Shown in pieces: positions 38,401 through 51,395 of a stretch of 64,000 bases of DNA (position 1 is its first letter; each line of letters begins with the position of its first letter). Origin of the DNA: Ustilaginoidea virens (Eukaryota; Ascomycota; Sordariomycetes; Hypocreales; Clavicipitaceae); assembly GCF_000687475.1 (NCBI RefSeq), contig NC_057316.1, positions 992,001 through 1,056,000 of the forward strand, written 5' to 3'. Below the pieces are notes generated by a model, which was not told where the DNA came from, made no database searches, and saw only the letters and a list, made by a program, of their open reading frames with translations. A program made the translations under genes and the position numbers.

Positions 38401-39458
38401 TAGAACTATATAATTTATAATAAGAAGCTTCTTACTATTATCTCTTATCTTAAGGTATAATTAGCTAAACTCTAATTGATAACCTCCCTATTTACTATTC
38501 TTATGGATTATAAGAATATAAAGTATTTTACTTAACTCTATAAAATATTAAAATAGTAGGCTAAATAGGCTAAAATATTAGTATTCTTTAATTTCTATCT
38601 CTAGTATAGGCTAAGGTTATAGGCTTAATGCCTTAATACCCTATCTCGATAGGAATAAAAAGCTAATAGTATAATACTAAAGATTAGCTAAATCTTAAAA
38701 CTACTATCGATTTTAGTATTCTACTTAGACTTAGCTATTAAACTAGTTCCTATAGCTATACCTTTAGGGTTAAGCTTACTTAATAGCTTATATATTTTTG
38801 CCGACTCCTACCTTTAGGCACTCTAAAATTAGGCTATTACTAAAAATAAAATATATTAGGCACGCTAAATAATAATAGCGATAGGCGAGAGATACTTCCC
38901 GACTAAGGCTTTAATAAAAGAATAAATTATAGATTACACCCTAAATACATATAGTATGCTTCTCTATTAGGGGCAGATATAGCTCTTTTCTTTTAAACCC
39001 CTAATTACTACAGTTATATAGTACTACTATAAATTACCTACTATAGGCCATTTAGAGAAGAATACTATATTCTAATTATTATATCGCGACTATTACTTTA
39101 ATAATATATCTTTAGTAATAGTAAGATATATCTAGAATTACTAATGCCGTAGGGTATATAAGAGCCGATAATTACGCTAAGGCCTACTATAGCTATTGCT
39201 TATTTTAGACCAATTTTAGTTATAGATTTCTATCGACTTTATAATAGATCTTCCTATATATAATATATCCAATCTATAATTCCTTATAGTTATTATTAAT
39301 CGCCTATCGAAATATATCTAGCTTGAGGTAATATACTCTATAAAAGCGGAAGATTATATAGAATAGTTCTAATAGTACTAATAGTATTTCTATAAGTTCC
39401 CTAAAGAAATTATTAGCAACTAAAGGTCTAACTAGATAAAACAATTTTAGATTATACT
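35447..39458 (+). pseudogene. G1 gag-pol to integrase core, degraded
   Basis: The start codon reads ATA at 35447, set by the intact ATG of the sibling copies at 63660 and 61368 (MQAL). Gag includes a core near 35740-35900. The knuckle is eroded (about 36400-36440). The protease motif is TLIDLGYNCYSAISE near 36715. Reverse transcriptase is at about 37300-37900 with YLNNILIYT near 37850, where an active enzyme has YLDD. RNase H follows (about 38260-38560), then the integrase zinc-binding region (about 39050-39150) and part of the core, where copia C is inserted. Continues at 47009. Confidence 0.85.
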
Positions 39459-40184
39459 TATTGCAAAATGGTGATTCAGAACACTGTTGGAAATGTACTG
39501 GATACCGACAGTGGCGTATAAGGCGTTGCAGAGTAAAACAAAGAGCTGGTTAAAGATTTAAAGCGCACAAGAGGTTGACCAGAGCAAAGATGTTAGGGAA
39601 ATCTGATTCTAATTGTTGGTGACTATTCTAGCTAGAAAGAGGGAATTTTGGGCATATTTCTACTATCTTGAAAAAGTAGTTGAAAATAATGAAAAACCGC
39701 AAAAATAGCGAAAAACCCGACGAAAAGTCGGTCTGCCCAACCGTGCCCAGTCTATGCCCAATATCCTACCCAGTGCCTACCCAATACCTACCCAACCAAG
39801 CCCAATGGCTTATAGTGGTATGCCGGATGCCCTATAAAAGCCTGCCGTACGGGCCGGAAGCCCTATATCGGTCTGCCGTAAATAACCGGTATAGCAGGTG
39901 ACTATATATAGAAGGCCGAAAGTGCTGGTTTGCCCATTTGGTAATCCCGTAGAAATGCGCCGCCTGTTGTGGGCCCTGTGGCCCGCTGTGACCGGCCGCT
40001 GTAGCCGGCTGTGGGGCGCTATGCCGGTGCCGTGACCGGCGCTATGGCCCACTATAATCGGCGTTATGGGGCGCTATGCCCCACCATAGCGCCTGGTATA
40101 GCCACCGCGATATCTCAACGTAGAGACGTCGTACGGTAGCGAGACCAGTACTAAAATACAGCTAAAAAGGCGCTGATTTCAACA
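39459..40184 (-). repeat. C LTR (3' in element sense), 726 bp
   Basis: Contains a GC-rich degenerate repeat of ctgtggcc/cgctgtgg units (about 39965-40090). Here many units read ctatg or ctgtag, where the partner LTR has ctgtg, a G-to-A bias. Short open frames through this repeat on both strands are not genes. Confidence 0.92.
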
Positions 40185-40289
40185 CCCCCTCTGATTAGCA
40201 ACATGGCTAATCCTAGCGTTAGAATAAAAGAAAGAAACCCTATAAAAAATCAGAAAAAAAAGATGATGATGCTATAGGGATTGCAGCCC

Positions 40290-43200
40290 TAATAGCTGCC
40301 GAAATATAGGAAATTTCGGGCTTGGAAGTGGTTTAGTAAGTCTATCCGCAGGCATATCTATCGTGGGTAAATAAGATATTTTTACCAGGCCACCGTAGGC
40401 CTTCTCACGTATATACCGGAATTTAAGCAAGGTATACTTAATGCGGGCATACTGATTTAGGTCATTTGCGTTAGAAATAGACCTTTGGTTATTGCAGTAT
40501 AGTGGTATCGGGCGTTGAATATCGACCTAGATTTCTTTAAATAAATTAGATATCCACTCCACTTCGCGAAGCGCCTTAAGCATTGCATCAGACTCGGCTT
40601 TAAGCGTTGATAAAACTATAGTCGAAGACCGTTTTAACCTCTAGCTAATAGGCCCACCATTCAAGGTAGTAAGATAACCACCAGTAGACTTTAAAGTCAG
40701 CCGGCATCTAGCAAAATCGCTGTTAGAAAATACAGCTAATACTACGGTAGCTTTAGCGGCTCGGTAACAAATGGCTGTATTTGCCGTACCAGCTAAGTAG
40801 CGGAAAGTGCCCTTAGCAGTATTAAGCTGTGTAGTAGAAGCCTGTTGCATATATCGTAATAGGTATTGCGTTGGAAAGGCAAGGTCAGGTCTTAATATCA
40901 TTATTAACCACATCGATATCCCTACTAGCTGCTGGAATAAGTGTTGATTACTAGCATCCAGCGGCATATTACTAGCTTTAGACTTAGTAAGTATACCGGG
41001 CTATAGTGGGATTAGACGCGGTTATGCATCCTTTAGGTTGAATTTCTTAAGGACTTCCGCAATAAATTGCGATTGGTGCAGCTATAATAGGCCCTTTTCT
41101 CTATCCCTAATAATCTGTACTCCTAGAAAGAAGGAGGCAGGTCCTCGGTCTTCTATAGTATATACCTTATAGAACTTAGCCTTAAGCTGGTCAATATATC
41201 TAAGGTCCGGACCGATAATCAAGCAGTTATCCATATAGGTTATAATAAAGGTATACATTCCTTTATTATAGAAGACGGCAGTATTAGAAAGTAATGGCTT
41301 AAAACCCTCTTATACTAGAAGGTCTTTTAACCGTAACTGCTACTCGCAAGGGCCTTATTTTAGCCCATATAAGGCTTTCTTTAACAGTATAACCTATAAT
41401 GCAGAGGGGTTATATCCAACCTTAGTAAGCAAGGCTAGAAGTCGTTGACGCTATAGGTCAGACCATAAGGCTGGATTAGGTAAGAATAGGCTTTCTGCAA
41501 ATTCTAGAAAACCAGCTGGAATCTCCATATAAATCGTCTCTAGTAGTTCACTATTTAGAAAAGCACTAATAAAATCGATCTGCTCTATTTCCCAGTTATT
41601 TACAGCAGCAAGAGCAAGGATAATCCTCTATATTAATGGGATCGAAGTAGAGGCATAGGTCTCCGTAAAGTCTTACCTAGATACCTATATAAAGCCTTTA
41701 ATAACTAATCGTACCTTATATTTAACCGGGTTATTATTTGTATCTTTCTTAATACGAAAAATAGGCCGATTATGCAATATTTTCCTACTAGTAGGAATAC
41801 TAGTCTTAGGAATAAATTAGAAGATATTTAAATCGATTAATTGCTCGAATTTAGAAAATAAGGCTTTAACCTAGCTATCTTTTTATAGGTTATATAAGAC
41901 TTCCTTCTAGCTATTAGGCATACCTTCTAGGGCCCGTTTTATAGCCTTAATCTTAGCTGCATAGTATATATTATATATTTACTAGTAGAAAGCATAGGAA
42001 GGGGGGAAATCTTATGTGGGAGCCTCTAGGGGGCTGCCTAAATATCCGAAAATTCTATTGTTTTTCGGCTAGGTAGGTAAGAAAGCACCCTATTGGTCAG
42101 TCTATAGGTCAGACTATTGGTCAGACTATTGGTCGTTAGTCTATAGGTCTAAAAGTGACCTATAGTATCTATAACCTAAGATACCTTGTACGTCTTGTAT
42201 CCATGGCTATATTCTTCCTCGAATTCTACCCCTAGTAGCCCTAACCTAATATAGCTAAATAGGCACCTTTTCTAATACTTAAAATATTTTCTCCTACGGT
42301 CTCTTATTTGAGGCGATATTTAGACTCTCGAATTTTAGATATTTTAGTATAGGCAGCGTTTTACTATAGCGAAATACTATATTTACTAGGAAGCCGGGCG
42401 AAAAGGCAGAATCTATTATATTGGAAAGTCGCAGAAAATCAGTATATATAGGGCTTTAAGATTCGGACTATTAAAAATTTTCTATATAGGGCGAGTCAGA
42501 ATTTTTATATATGCGGGGTATGCCTACTTTTGTGACGGATTCGGAAAATCTTAGTGGTTGAGATTCCTAGTGACAAGAGCTTTCTGTATTTCCTAGTATT
42601 TGCAGCCTTTTTATATTGGAAAAGGCTGTATTTTCCTTAGCCGGTAAAAGCGGACCGTCTTACTTAAGCTAAAAAGCTGAGTTAGGCTAAAGCGATTTGG
42701 AATTAAAAGACGGCGAATTGCTGGGAAATGTTATAGAGTGCTATAGCGGGCCAATTAGTAAGCCCACTAGTTATAGCAGGCCTATTAGTTGTGGTAGGCC
42801 TGCTGATTGTGGTGGATCCGTATGCTGTATTAGGCCTATTGGTTGTGGTGGGCCTATGGGCTGTGTTGGATCCGTGGCCTATAATAGGCCTATGCCTTCG
42901 ACTAGGCCTATACCGTCGGTCTTAGACGAAATAGGCATATTTAGGCGAGGCGACTTCCAGATAGGCTCTTCTAAGGTGATTTAGTTGGCATTTACCCCCT
43001 CTAAAATAGAAGACGGTAGGAAATCGAATTTGCCCTCTAGGCCGCTTAAAATAGGGCCTATACCTTTATTTTAATAGGTAAAAGTAATAAAAGAGGTCTT
43101 AGTGACGACCCGGCGATATAGGATATAGATGAGGTAGGTGCCGTTACCTAGCGTAGCTAGTAACCTACCTGACTCGGTCTGGGGGGCCAGCTTATAGCTG

Positions 43201-46001
43201 ATAACCCGTTTTTCTAGAGGGATTAGCACCTCTATAGCCGCACCAATAGCCCTAAAGCTAATAAGGTCGGGTAGGTAGTAGTATATAATTTCCGGAAAGT
43301 CCTTCTTTAATTCCTTAAAAGGTAATAAGGAACGGTTTAAGACTACTATTAGATTTACTAAGGTAGTAATACTAAGAATCACTATAGACTAAAGGTAAGA
43401 AGGTAACCGAGACCAAAGTATAGTAGCTCTAAGTCGGTCAATAATAACCTATATAAAGCATTCTGCTAACCCATTTTGCTTATAAATATAAGGGGAAGAG
43501 GTTAAAAAATCTATGCCCTTAAGAGCTAGCCAGGCTATAATAACATCATTAATTTCCTTGCCACCATCATAGTGGAATTTAATAGCTGATTTGCCGTAGC
43601 GATTCCTAAGACCTTAGAAGAACCCCTATAATACTAGGAATACTATGGGTCCCTCCTTATTAGGTAGTAAATATACCTAACGGAAGCGTGATTTCTGGTC
43701 AATTAAGATAAGGCAAAAAGGGCGTTTGTTATATAGTAGAGGGTTAATTTAGAAGATATCACCCTCTATAATATCCAAATAATGCATAGGGTCTGGTATA
43801 GCCCTTGATGTAAAACGCCGAACTGACTTTACCCTTTTACAGGCGATACAGTTAAAATCAGAATCCTTTACCTTACTAAGATTAGGTAACCCTATAGTTA
43901 ATGCATAGGTTTTCTTTAAAAGTTGGATTCCAATATGCCTAAGCCGGATATACTAAAGTCCGGCTAGTAATAGCAGCTTTTAATATTCGATATTAGCTAC
44001 TAATACTAGGGCTGGGTTGAGGGTGACTGGGGCCCTCTGTGGTGGTTGGGCTATATTAGGAATAGCAGCCTCTTTTAGTACCACTGGAAAACTAGGACTA
44101 GCTAGTAAGGTAGCTTGCGAATTAGCTAGTAGATAGTCCGAGTCAGCTAATAGGGTAGGTAAATCCTCTGGCAGGGGATATTCCTTATATTCTTCTAGGT
44201 TAGCTAGGGCAGGTAATTCGACCGAGATACTATATGAAGCCAGGTGATTTTAGCTGGTATAGTATAAAAACGGCGAATCTACCCCTTTTTATTATAAAAA
44301 GAAGCCATACTTCTTAAAATTAAGAAGCCTAATACACTTATTATTGCTATTAACTAGGCTTTAGCCCTAAATACTGCTATGATTCAAATAGTATTTAACG
44401 CCGCTAAAGATATTAATATCAAAAGCTGGTATAAAGAGGGCATTAGTCAGCTCTAAGGTGCCCCACTGAGGTGGGTTGGTGGCCTATAGTACGGTAAAAC
44501 GCGCTATGCCCCACCTACTAGGCTTAATTAGGCCACCACTTATGCTAATAACTGGTCTATTTCCAGTATAGTATTAGAAGTAGGTAAAATACTTCTTATC
44601 GTTAATGATATATACCGTAGAACTAGTATCGTAGAGTAAAGAATCTATTAGCGTTTTCCCACCGGATTATGCACTATAGCTGGTAGCTAGAAATTGCATA
44701 TATTTACGGTTTTAGAAGGAAGAATAGGCTATCTCACTAGGTATAAGACTTAGAGTGTTATAATTCCCTAGTACGAAGGAATCAATAGTCTTTTCCTTTT
44801 TGTCGGTCTTTTATAGGGTATCTACTTTATTAGCTAAATCTTTCTTTTCTTTCTTCTTTTTATTTTCTAGCTTGCCTTATGTAGCTAAAAAAGACCCTTA
44901 TTAAGTAGAAGACCCCTATTTCTTTTTGTTAGTATTAGTGGTAGTGTTTTTACCACCCTTGCTAGTGTTATTACTAGCTGGCTTGCTACTATTATTAGTA
45001 GCGGCACCCTTAACCTTTGCGAGGTGGGTGGTAGCCCTTGCTACTAATAACCCTTTAATGCGTTATTCTTCTAGTAAATCAACTATATAAAATTGCAGGT
45101 TAATATTTAATATATTTCCCTAAGTATAGGCGATTCTTATTATTATGTGGTGCCGTTCTGCCTACTGAAAAAAGACCCCTTCTATAGTATATAAATACTA
45201 GCTGATTTGGTCGAAAGGTTGTATGTAGGAGCCTAAAATTTGCAGCCTGGATAGGTAGCTATTAAAGGAGGCATTAAAAGATTCTAAGGCACCCTTATAG
45301 CCTATAAAATTTAGTTGATAGAAGGCAGGGTATAGGTAGGTCCGCTATACGTCTGATAAGTGAGAATACTATTTGGTGAGTAACGTAAAGGCTGACTCTA
45401 GGTTAGTGCACTAGTTAATAGCGGCAGCTAGTCCTTCTATGCAACTATTCTTAATAAGTAATAGTAAAAATGCTTACTCTAAATCGTTGAAACTATTGGC
45501 AATAGAAGGATTTTCAATGAATTTGGCGATATTAAGTGCCCTAAGTTGAATTATAAGGGCCTGTTTCTATTAGTCGAAGTTAGATGCCCCCCTTAGCTTT
45601 TGGGATTCCTAGAATCTATTAGCTATTTTGGCTAATTCTTTGATAGCTATAGCGCTGATTTGGCTGCTAATGCTGGATGGAACCGGCAGGGGTTGCTGCT
45701 AGGCTTTAGGTAATAATGGTGGATTATTTCCTTTACCTATAGGGGTTTGGAAGGTATTTATATCTATTATATCCTAGGATAGTAGGCTAGTAGTAGGCTT
45801 GATTAGTCTGTCTACTAAGGTGCTTACCTTATCAGCCAAAAAATCGATTTTAGAGTTTATTCGATTAAATTTATAACTAAATTCTTTTCTTATTTCCTAT
45901 TGGTCTTCCCTAAGCTAGGCAATTTCCTAGTTATTATCAGATTCTTCTACCTCTGCCGTATAGCTTGGGTTATCGGCGGTAGGAACGTTCTGACTGGCTA
46001 T
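40290..46001 (-). pseudogene. C copia gag-pol, degraded
   Basis: Reads on - from ATA (former ATG) at 46001 with ASQNVPTADNPSYTAEVEESD. Gag extends to about 44700 and includes an IKELAKIANRF stretch and Lys/Asn-rich segments. The protease motif is LLYDTSSTVYI near 44620 (DTG changed to DTS). GAG-pre-integrase and integrase lie at about 43960-43100, reverse transcriptase at about 41840-41000 with TYMDNCLI near 41235 (second catalytic Asp changed to Asn), and RNase H at 40967-40641 with LRPDLAFPTQYLLRY and STGGYLTTLNGGPIS. All changes of key residues are of the RIP type. Confidence 0.87.
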
Positions 46002-46282
46002 TATAGGAAGAGAAAAAGTGCCGGAAAGTCTTAAAAATGCGAAGAAAATCAAGACTAAAAATCTAGATAAAACTAGAAGAAAGCTGCGTTAAGGAATAAC
46101 CTTAGAAAATCCTATTGCAAGGATGTGTTGCAGCTTGGTGTGGTAGCTGGGTTCCTAAATCTGGGATGATCAGTCCCTTGTTAGTAGATTTCTGGAAGGT
46201 TAGCTGCCAAATGCGTTAAAATCCTAAGTTAGCGTAAAAAAAAGTCTTAAGCTGGAAGCCTTGAGACACCGGGCTTATAACC

Positions 46283-47008
46283 TGTTGCAAAATGTTGATT
46301 CAGAATACTGTTGGAAATGTACTGGATACCGATAGTAGCGTACAAGGCATTATAGAATAAAACAAAGAGCTGGTACAAGATTTAAAGCGCACAAGAGGTT
46401 GACCAGAGTAAAGATGTCAGGGAAATCTGATTCTAATTATTGGTGATTATTCTAGCTAGAAAGAGGGAATTTTGGGCATATTTCTACCATCTTGAAGAAG
46501 TGGTTGAAAATAATGAAAAACCGCAAAAATAGCGAAAAACCCAACGAAAAGTCAGTCTGCCCAACCGTGCCCAGTCTATGCCCAATATCCTACCCAGTGC
46601 CTACCCAATGCCTACCCAACCAAGCCCAGTGGCTTATAGCGGTGTGCCGGATGCCCTATAACAGCCTGCCGTACGGGCCGGAAGCCCTATATCGGTCTGC
46701 CGTAAATGACCGGTGTAGCGGGTGACTGTATATAGAAGGCCGAAAGTGCTGGTTTGCCCATTTGGTAATCCCGTAGAAATACGCCGCCTGTTGTGGGCCC
46801 TGTGGCCCGCTGTGACCGGCCGCTGTGGCCGGCTGTGGGGCGCTGTGCCGGTGCCGTGACCGGCGCTGTGGCCCACTGTAATCGGCGTTGTGGGGCGCTG
46901 TGCCCCACCATAGCGCCTGGTATAGCCACCGCGATATCTCAACGTAGAGACGTCGTACGGTAGCGAGACCAGTACCAAAATACAGCTAAAAAGGCGCTGA
47001 TTTCAACA
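46283..47008 (-). repeat. C LTR (5' in element sense), 726 bp
   Basis: From tgttgcaaaatg to gatttcaaca. Less altered than its partner in the GC-rich repeat, more altered near its left end. Confidence 0.92.
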
Positions 47009-47930
47009 CTTTATAATTTAGTTAGGACTAAATAACTCCTTTCGATTATATATTACTCCTAAACTAATAGCGGTATAAAATAGATAAACTAAAAGGTCTA
47101 GGCTATTTTATATATTATAGTCTCTTTTAACTAATATAACTAGCTAAAACACCTTACGGTATGCTAATTAGTATTAAATAACTGGATATTATTAGTAATT
47201 AGCTTTAGTCCTAATCGGCTCCTTAATAGATTTAATATTCTAATAGTTATATCGCCTCTAAATATAATACTAAATTTAATAATCCTAAAAGGGCGGGCCG
47301 CCCTATTTTTAGCTACCTTTTATAAGGGATAGAAAGTAGCTTAAGCTGCTATTACCTTTATATAATAGCGATAGTAGGATGCAATTAACCGTTCGTACCG
47401 CCTAATAGAATATTTTTAAATTAGGGATTAGGTATAGCTTACCTTATATAATATTAAGATAAACCGGCCTTATAAGAAGCTCGATTAGGTCTCGGTAAAG
47501 TATATAGTTATAACTATACTATCTCCGCTTAATATTCGACTCAATATCCTATAGGGTATTTATTTAGTTTTCTATATTAATTTAGTCGAATAAGTAGCCT
47601 TTAATCTACTTTTAAATTAAAAGTTAACTAATATATAACCCGGTCTCCTATTTATACTACCTTAAGATTTTAATCGGCTATATAAAGAATATAAAATAGA
47701 AGAAATTTTAGCTATAAGGAATACTTAAGGTTAGGGGCGGAACTATAATATACTTATTAAATAAAAAGGATATAATTTACTTATATAAGAACCCCTAGAG
47801 AACTTCTTAGAGATAATAGTATAAAAGGCATTTAAGGCTAAATAAGGGAATATTTAGATATATAATAGACTTGTATAGCCTTAGGATTGGATTTTAGACT
47901 TATAACTTTAATATTATCTAATAATATAAA
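47009..47930 (+). pseudogene. G1 integrase C-terminus and chromodomain
   Basis: Continues G1 pol after copia C. The integrase C-terminal part is badly eroded. At about 47688-47815 a chromodomain is readable: EYKIEEILAIRNT, then YNILIKWKGYNLLTWEPLENF when the TAG codons are read as Trp. Chromodomains at the integrase C-terminus define chromoviruses and bind modified histone tails, steering insertion. Inactive here. Confidence 0.78.
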
Positions 47931-50061
47931 AAAAAAATTAATCCTTTTCTTTTCTAGTAAAGTAATCTAGTAAATTTTAGTATTTATTTTTTATCTTTTA
48001 GTAACTTTAGCCTTATTCTTATATTCTTAATTCCTATTGCTCCTATTACCCTTACCCTTATTAGTATTCCCCTACCCTCCTATAGGATTTAATAGGAGGG
48101 CATATAAGGGAAGGGGGGGGACTATAAGATAATAGGGTAAAAAAAATAGTAGCAATATCAGCGGTATAATTAGTAGATACTAACTCGGTATAGTATAGCT
48201 TAGATACCTATAATAAGGCATAATAGGTCCGGGGGGATATACTTATAATACTAAGCTAGTAGTAATAGAACCGGTTTTAGCTAATAGCGCGATCGTTAGT
48301 ATAAAGGCTTAAGGCGAGGCTATATCGGTATATAGGGAGGATATTAACTAAAGGGAAATAGGTAGAGCATAAGGTATAGGTATAGTAAGGGTGACCTAAT
48401 ACGCGAAATTAGTTATCGCTTTCGCTATAATCTATATATCTTATTATTACTCTACGAGTAATTATATAATAGGCGCTATAGAGTTGCTACTAGCCTATTA
48501 GGACCTAATAATTAAAGCAGAGGGAATAATAGTCGTTATAGGCATAATAGGAGTCGACTTACCGATATTAGCAGCTAAAGTATACGCAGAAAGGGCTATT
48601 ATAATATACTCTTACGCTTAGCCTATAATTTATCCTATTAACGATATAGTATATTAAACTTAGGGCAAAGATAGGCTTTTCGGCCTAGGATATCTTCTAC
48701 CTTTAGATAAATAGTCTCCTTAATACTTTATTTCTTTTATGCTATACAGACGATATACTTTATTACCTACTATAGTTAGGGATTTATCGATATTATATAC
48801 TCGCACTAAATATATATTTTATATTTCTAATAGCATTAAATATAAGCTTAGGAGCGACCGGACTATATATAGACGATATATTCTCTAGTATCTATAGTAT
48901 ACTATATATAGGCGATATAGGTATACTCTACCTCCTCGATATCATTAGTACTTAATCTTTTAGAATCCCCCTACATAAAGAACTCTCCTATAGTATACTT
49001 CTTCTATAACTACCGATATAATAATCTAATAGTAAGCAAAAGTAGTATTTTCCTAATACGCAAAGGTATTTAAGGTATAATAGTAGATAAGGAGAGAGCT
49101 AATAATACTCTAAATAGGGTCTTATGGGTAATAGCTATTAAAAAAAAGCTTTTATTAGTATTACCCCTATCGATAATAAAACTCTTATACAAAAAGGGGT
49201 AAAAGAATATAAAGGCAATAATAGGGCTCCTATATTAGGCGATAAAGGCTCTATTAGACTTTTATTATTATCGGAAATAATAACAAGCTTAAAGCTAGGG
49301 GGGGAAATATATGATCGTCTTAAGGAAGGTATAAACTATAGCGGCTATAATAGTATTTTTAGCTAAGAACCTCCTCTATACCTAATACTTCTAAAGCCTT
49401 TAGCAAATACTTAGGATAGATCTAATAGGGTTATAAGAGGGTCCTAAGCAATAGGTATATTCCTATCTACTAATCTTCCGGACGATATAGCAACAAATCT
49501 AATATAATAGTAAATAGGGGGGACCTAAATACCTATTAGTACTAGATGATTCACTATATAGACCCAATACAAACGATCTAGGAATTTTCGATAGCATAAC
49601 TCTATTAATAGAGACGATTCTTATAATAGTAGTAATACTATAGACTTACTACTAGGAATAATAGCTTTAGTAATAGTAGGCATAGGGATAGAAAGAGGGA
49701 GAAAGAAGTATAAAAGAGAAGTAAATAAAGAAAAAAGCTTTAGTATAGATAGATTTCTAATTAACGGCTAGCAATAAAATTTTTCTACTCTATAATAGCT
49801 GCGATATAGTTCCTTCTAGCTAATAGCACTACGACCGGCTTTAATAAGATTCTATTATATCTGCCTAAAGTATACCGACTCTAGCCCCCGCTATATTTAT
49901 ATCGGTCACATATTAGTATATCTACGCCCCCGATTATTATCCTATATATCTAATTAAGGTTATTTTTAAAGGCTATAAGAGGTTTTAATTAAAGAGCGAT
50001 ATATATAGGGGATGATATCGGATGGTTTATTCTTCCGCCTCTAAAGAGGAGGAGGGGGGTA
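47931..50061 (+). other. G1 3' region, about 2.1 kb, no recognised domain
   Basis: Between the chromodomain and the polypurine tract. AT-rich with many stops in all frames; no protein family could be recognised on either strand. It includes pyrimidine-rich and poly-purine stretches (for example ggaagggggggg near 48110) and some GC-richer pieces (about 48230-48350). This is longer than a usual gypsy 3' untranslated region, so a lost extra gene is possible. Confidence 0.5.
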
Positions 50062-50305
50062 TATTACAGGCTCGGGCTACGCCTATACTGTAATATAGCT
50101 AGGACTCGGGCTATACCTACATCTAGCCTAAGAAGGGCAATAGACGGAGTCACGGGACTATACTAGGACTCCAATATATATTATAATCGGGATATAAATA
50201 GACTAGATAGAAGGTTCCTACTTAGATCCTTTTCCTTCCTCTTTAGTTTATTTAATATATATTATTGATGCCTATTTGCAGTCGCTCTAGGGCCAGTTCT
50301 TCACA
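50062..50305 (+). repeat. G1 3' LTR, 244 bp
   Basis: From tattacaggctcggg to gttcttcaca, followed by GCCCG and by resumption of the D3 repeat array. Confidence 0.92.
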
Positions 50306-50494
50306 GCCCGGCCCGTTATAACCGTCCTAATAAGATAGATGCCCCGGCCTATTCCGATAGAATAGATGGCCCGGCCCGTTATAACCGTCCTAATAAGATA
50401 GATGCCCCGGCCTATCCCGATAGAATAGATGGCCCGGCCCGTTATAACCGTCCTAATAAGATAGATGCCCCGGCCTATTCCGACAGAACAGATA

Positions 50495-51220
50495 TATTAA
50501 AATCCTATAGTAGCCTACTAGGCTGCTGGCCTAATGCCCTACTGGCCTACTAACCTTCTGACCATTATACCGCCTCTTAGACTTATGGTAGTCTTACCTT
50601 AGGCCTTTGCCTTTTACCTTAAGGATTTTCAGTGGATTATTTACTATATATCAAGTAAGGTAGGCCTTATTAAAAAAAGGTGTGGCATTGCTAAATTAGC
50701 GTGGTTGCCCACTAGCGTGGTGGCGGCCTACTAGCGTGATAGCTAGTCCACTAGTGTGGTGGTTAGCCACTAGCGTGGTGGCTAGTTACTAGCGTGATGG
50801 TTAGTCACTAGCGTGGTGGTGAGGGTGGCCGGATATAGCGGAGTTAGTCGGATCTAGCGGGGTTAGTGACGAGCATTACGGGGAGCTCTCTTACTGGCTA
50901 CCCTGGATGCCTGGGCCCACCCCTCCTTTGTGTATATATAGGATAGCTTTCCCCTTTCTTTCTAGATAGTAGAAGGGTAGCACAATCAAACAGGTTAATG
51001 CACTACATGCCTCTTAACTCCTACCTTTCCTGCGTTATTCTGGTTATCTTATATTTGCCTTGCCTTTACACTTGCCTCGCTTTATAGCACCTGTATAGTC
51101 TTAGGACTTAGTGACGAATCTAGTATTTATACTAAGATTAAGTCACAGGTCGCAGACAGTCTTATGCCATCTAGCTAGCTAGTAAGGCTTTGCTTTATAG
51201 TGACCTTTAGAATTGCAATA
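50495..51220 (+). repeat. Solo B1-type LTR, 726 bp
   Basis: From tattaaaatccta to gaattgcaata, flanked by perfect AGATA (50490-50494 and 51221-51225) in the D3 array. Carries the 20 bp repeat (ccactagcgtggtgg in this orientation, about 50695-50825). Confidence 0.92.
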
Positions 51221-51395
51221 AGATAGCCCGGCCCGTTATAACTATCCTAATAAGATAGATGCCCCGGCCTATCCCGATAGAATAGATAGCCCGGCCTATT
51301 ATAACCGTCCTAATAGGATAGATATCCCGGCCCATCCTAGCCGGATAGAGGTCCCGGCCTATCCCGATAAGATAGAGGCCCCGGCCTATCCCAAT

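Larger units (their letters stand above)
39459..47008 (-). mobile_element. Copia element C, full length, in G1
   Basis: 7550 bp, - strand, with two 726 bp LTRs (39459-40184 and 46283-47008). The primer site GGTTATAAGCCCGG directly follows the 5' LTR in element sense, as in B1. The junctions with G1 are clear (left ..gattatact, right ctttataattt), but the 5 bp duplication does not match cleanly, perhaps because of later change. Gag and pol resemble B1 but are distinct. Confidence 0.92.
35149..50305 (+). mobile_element. Gypsy chromovirus G1, containing copia C
   Basis: Two 244 bp LTRs (35149-35392 and 50062-50305) and a perfect GCCCG duplication (35144-35148 and 50306-50310) inside the D3 repeat array. 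The internal region, with C removed, is about 7.1 kb: gag, protease, reverse transcriptase, RNase H, integrase, chromodomain, then about 2.1 kb without recognised domains. Polypurine tract gaggaggaggggggta just before 50062. Very heavily RIP-altered. Confidence 0.92.
33865..51395 (+). repeat. 63 bp tandem array in D3, in four pieces
   Basis: Pieces: 33865-34223, 35008-35148, 50306-50494 and 51221-51395, about 870 bp in all. The main unit is 63 bp and encodes YPDRIDGPARYNRPNKID plus APA; shorter units (AAYPDRI, ARYNKIGAP) occur at the left. The pieces are split by a solo LTR (AGAAT duplication), G1 (GCCCG) and a second solo LTR (AGATA). It stands where D2 and D4 have the rest of gag and most of pol. 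Confidence 0.85.

Noticed and set aside
46634..46978. Open frames on both strands in the C LTRs
   Set aside because: They translate the GC-rich LTR repeat, and equivalent frames occur in the other LTR (39810-40052).
39454..47013. A perfect 5 bp duplication for copia C
   Set aside because: The left flank ATACT and right flank CTTTA do not match; the insertion itself is clear from the LTRs and the split G1 integrase.
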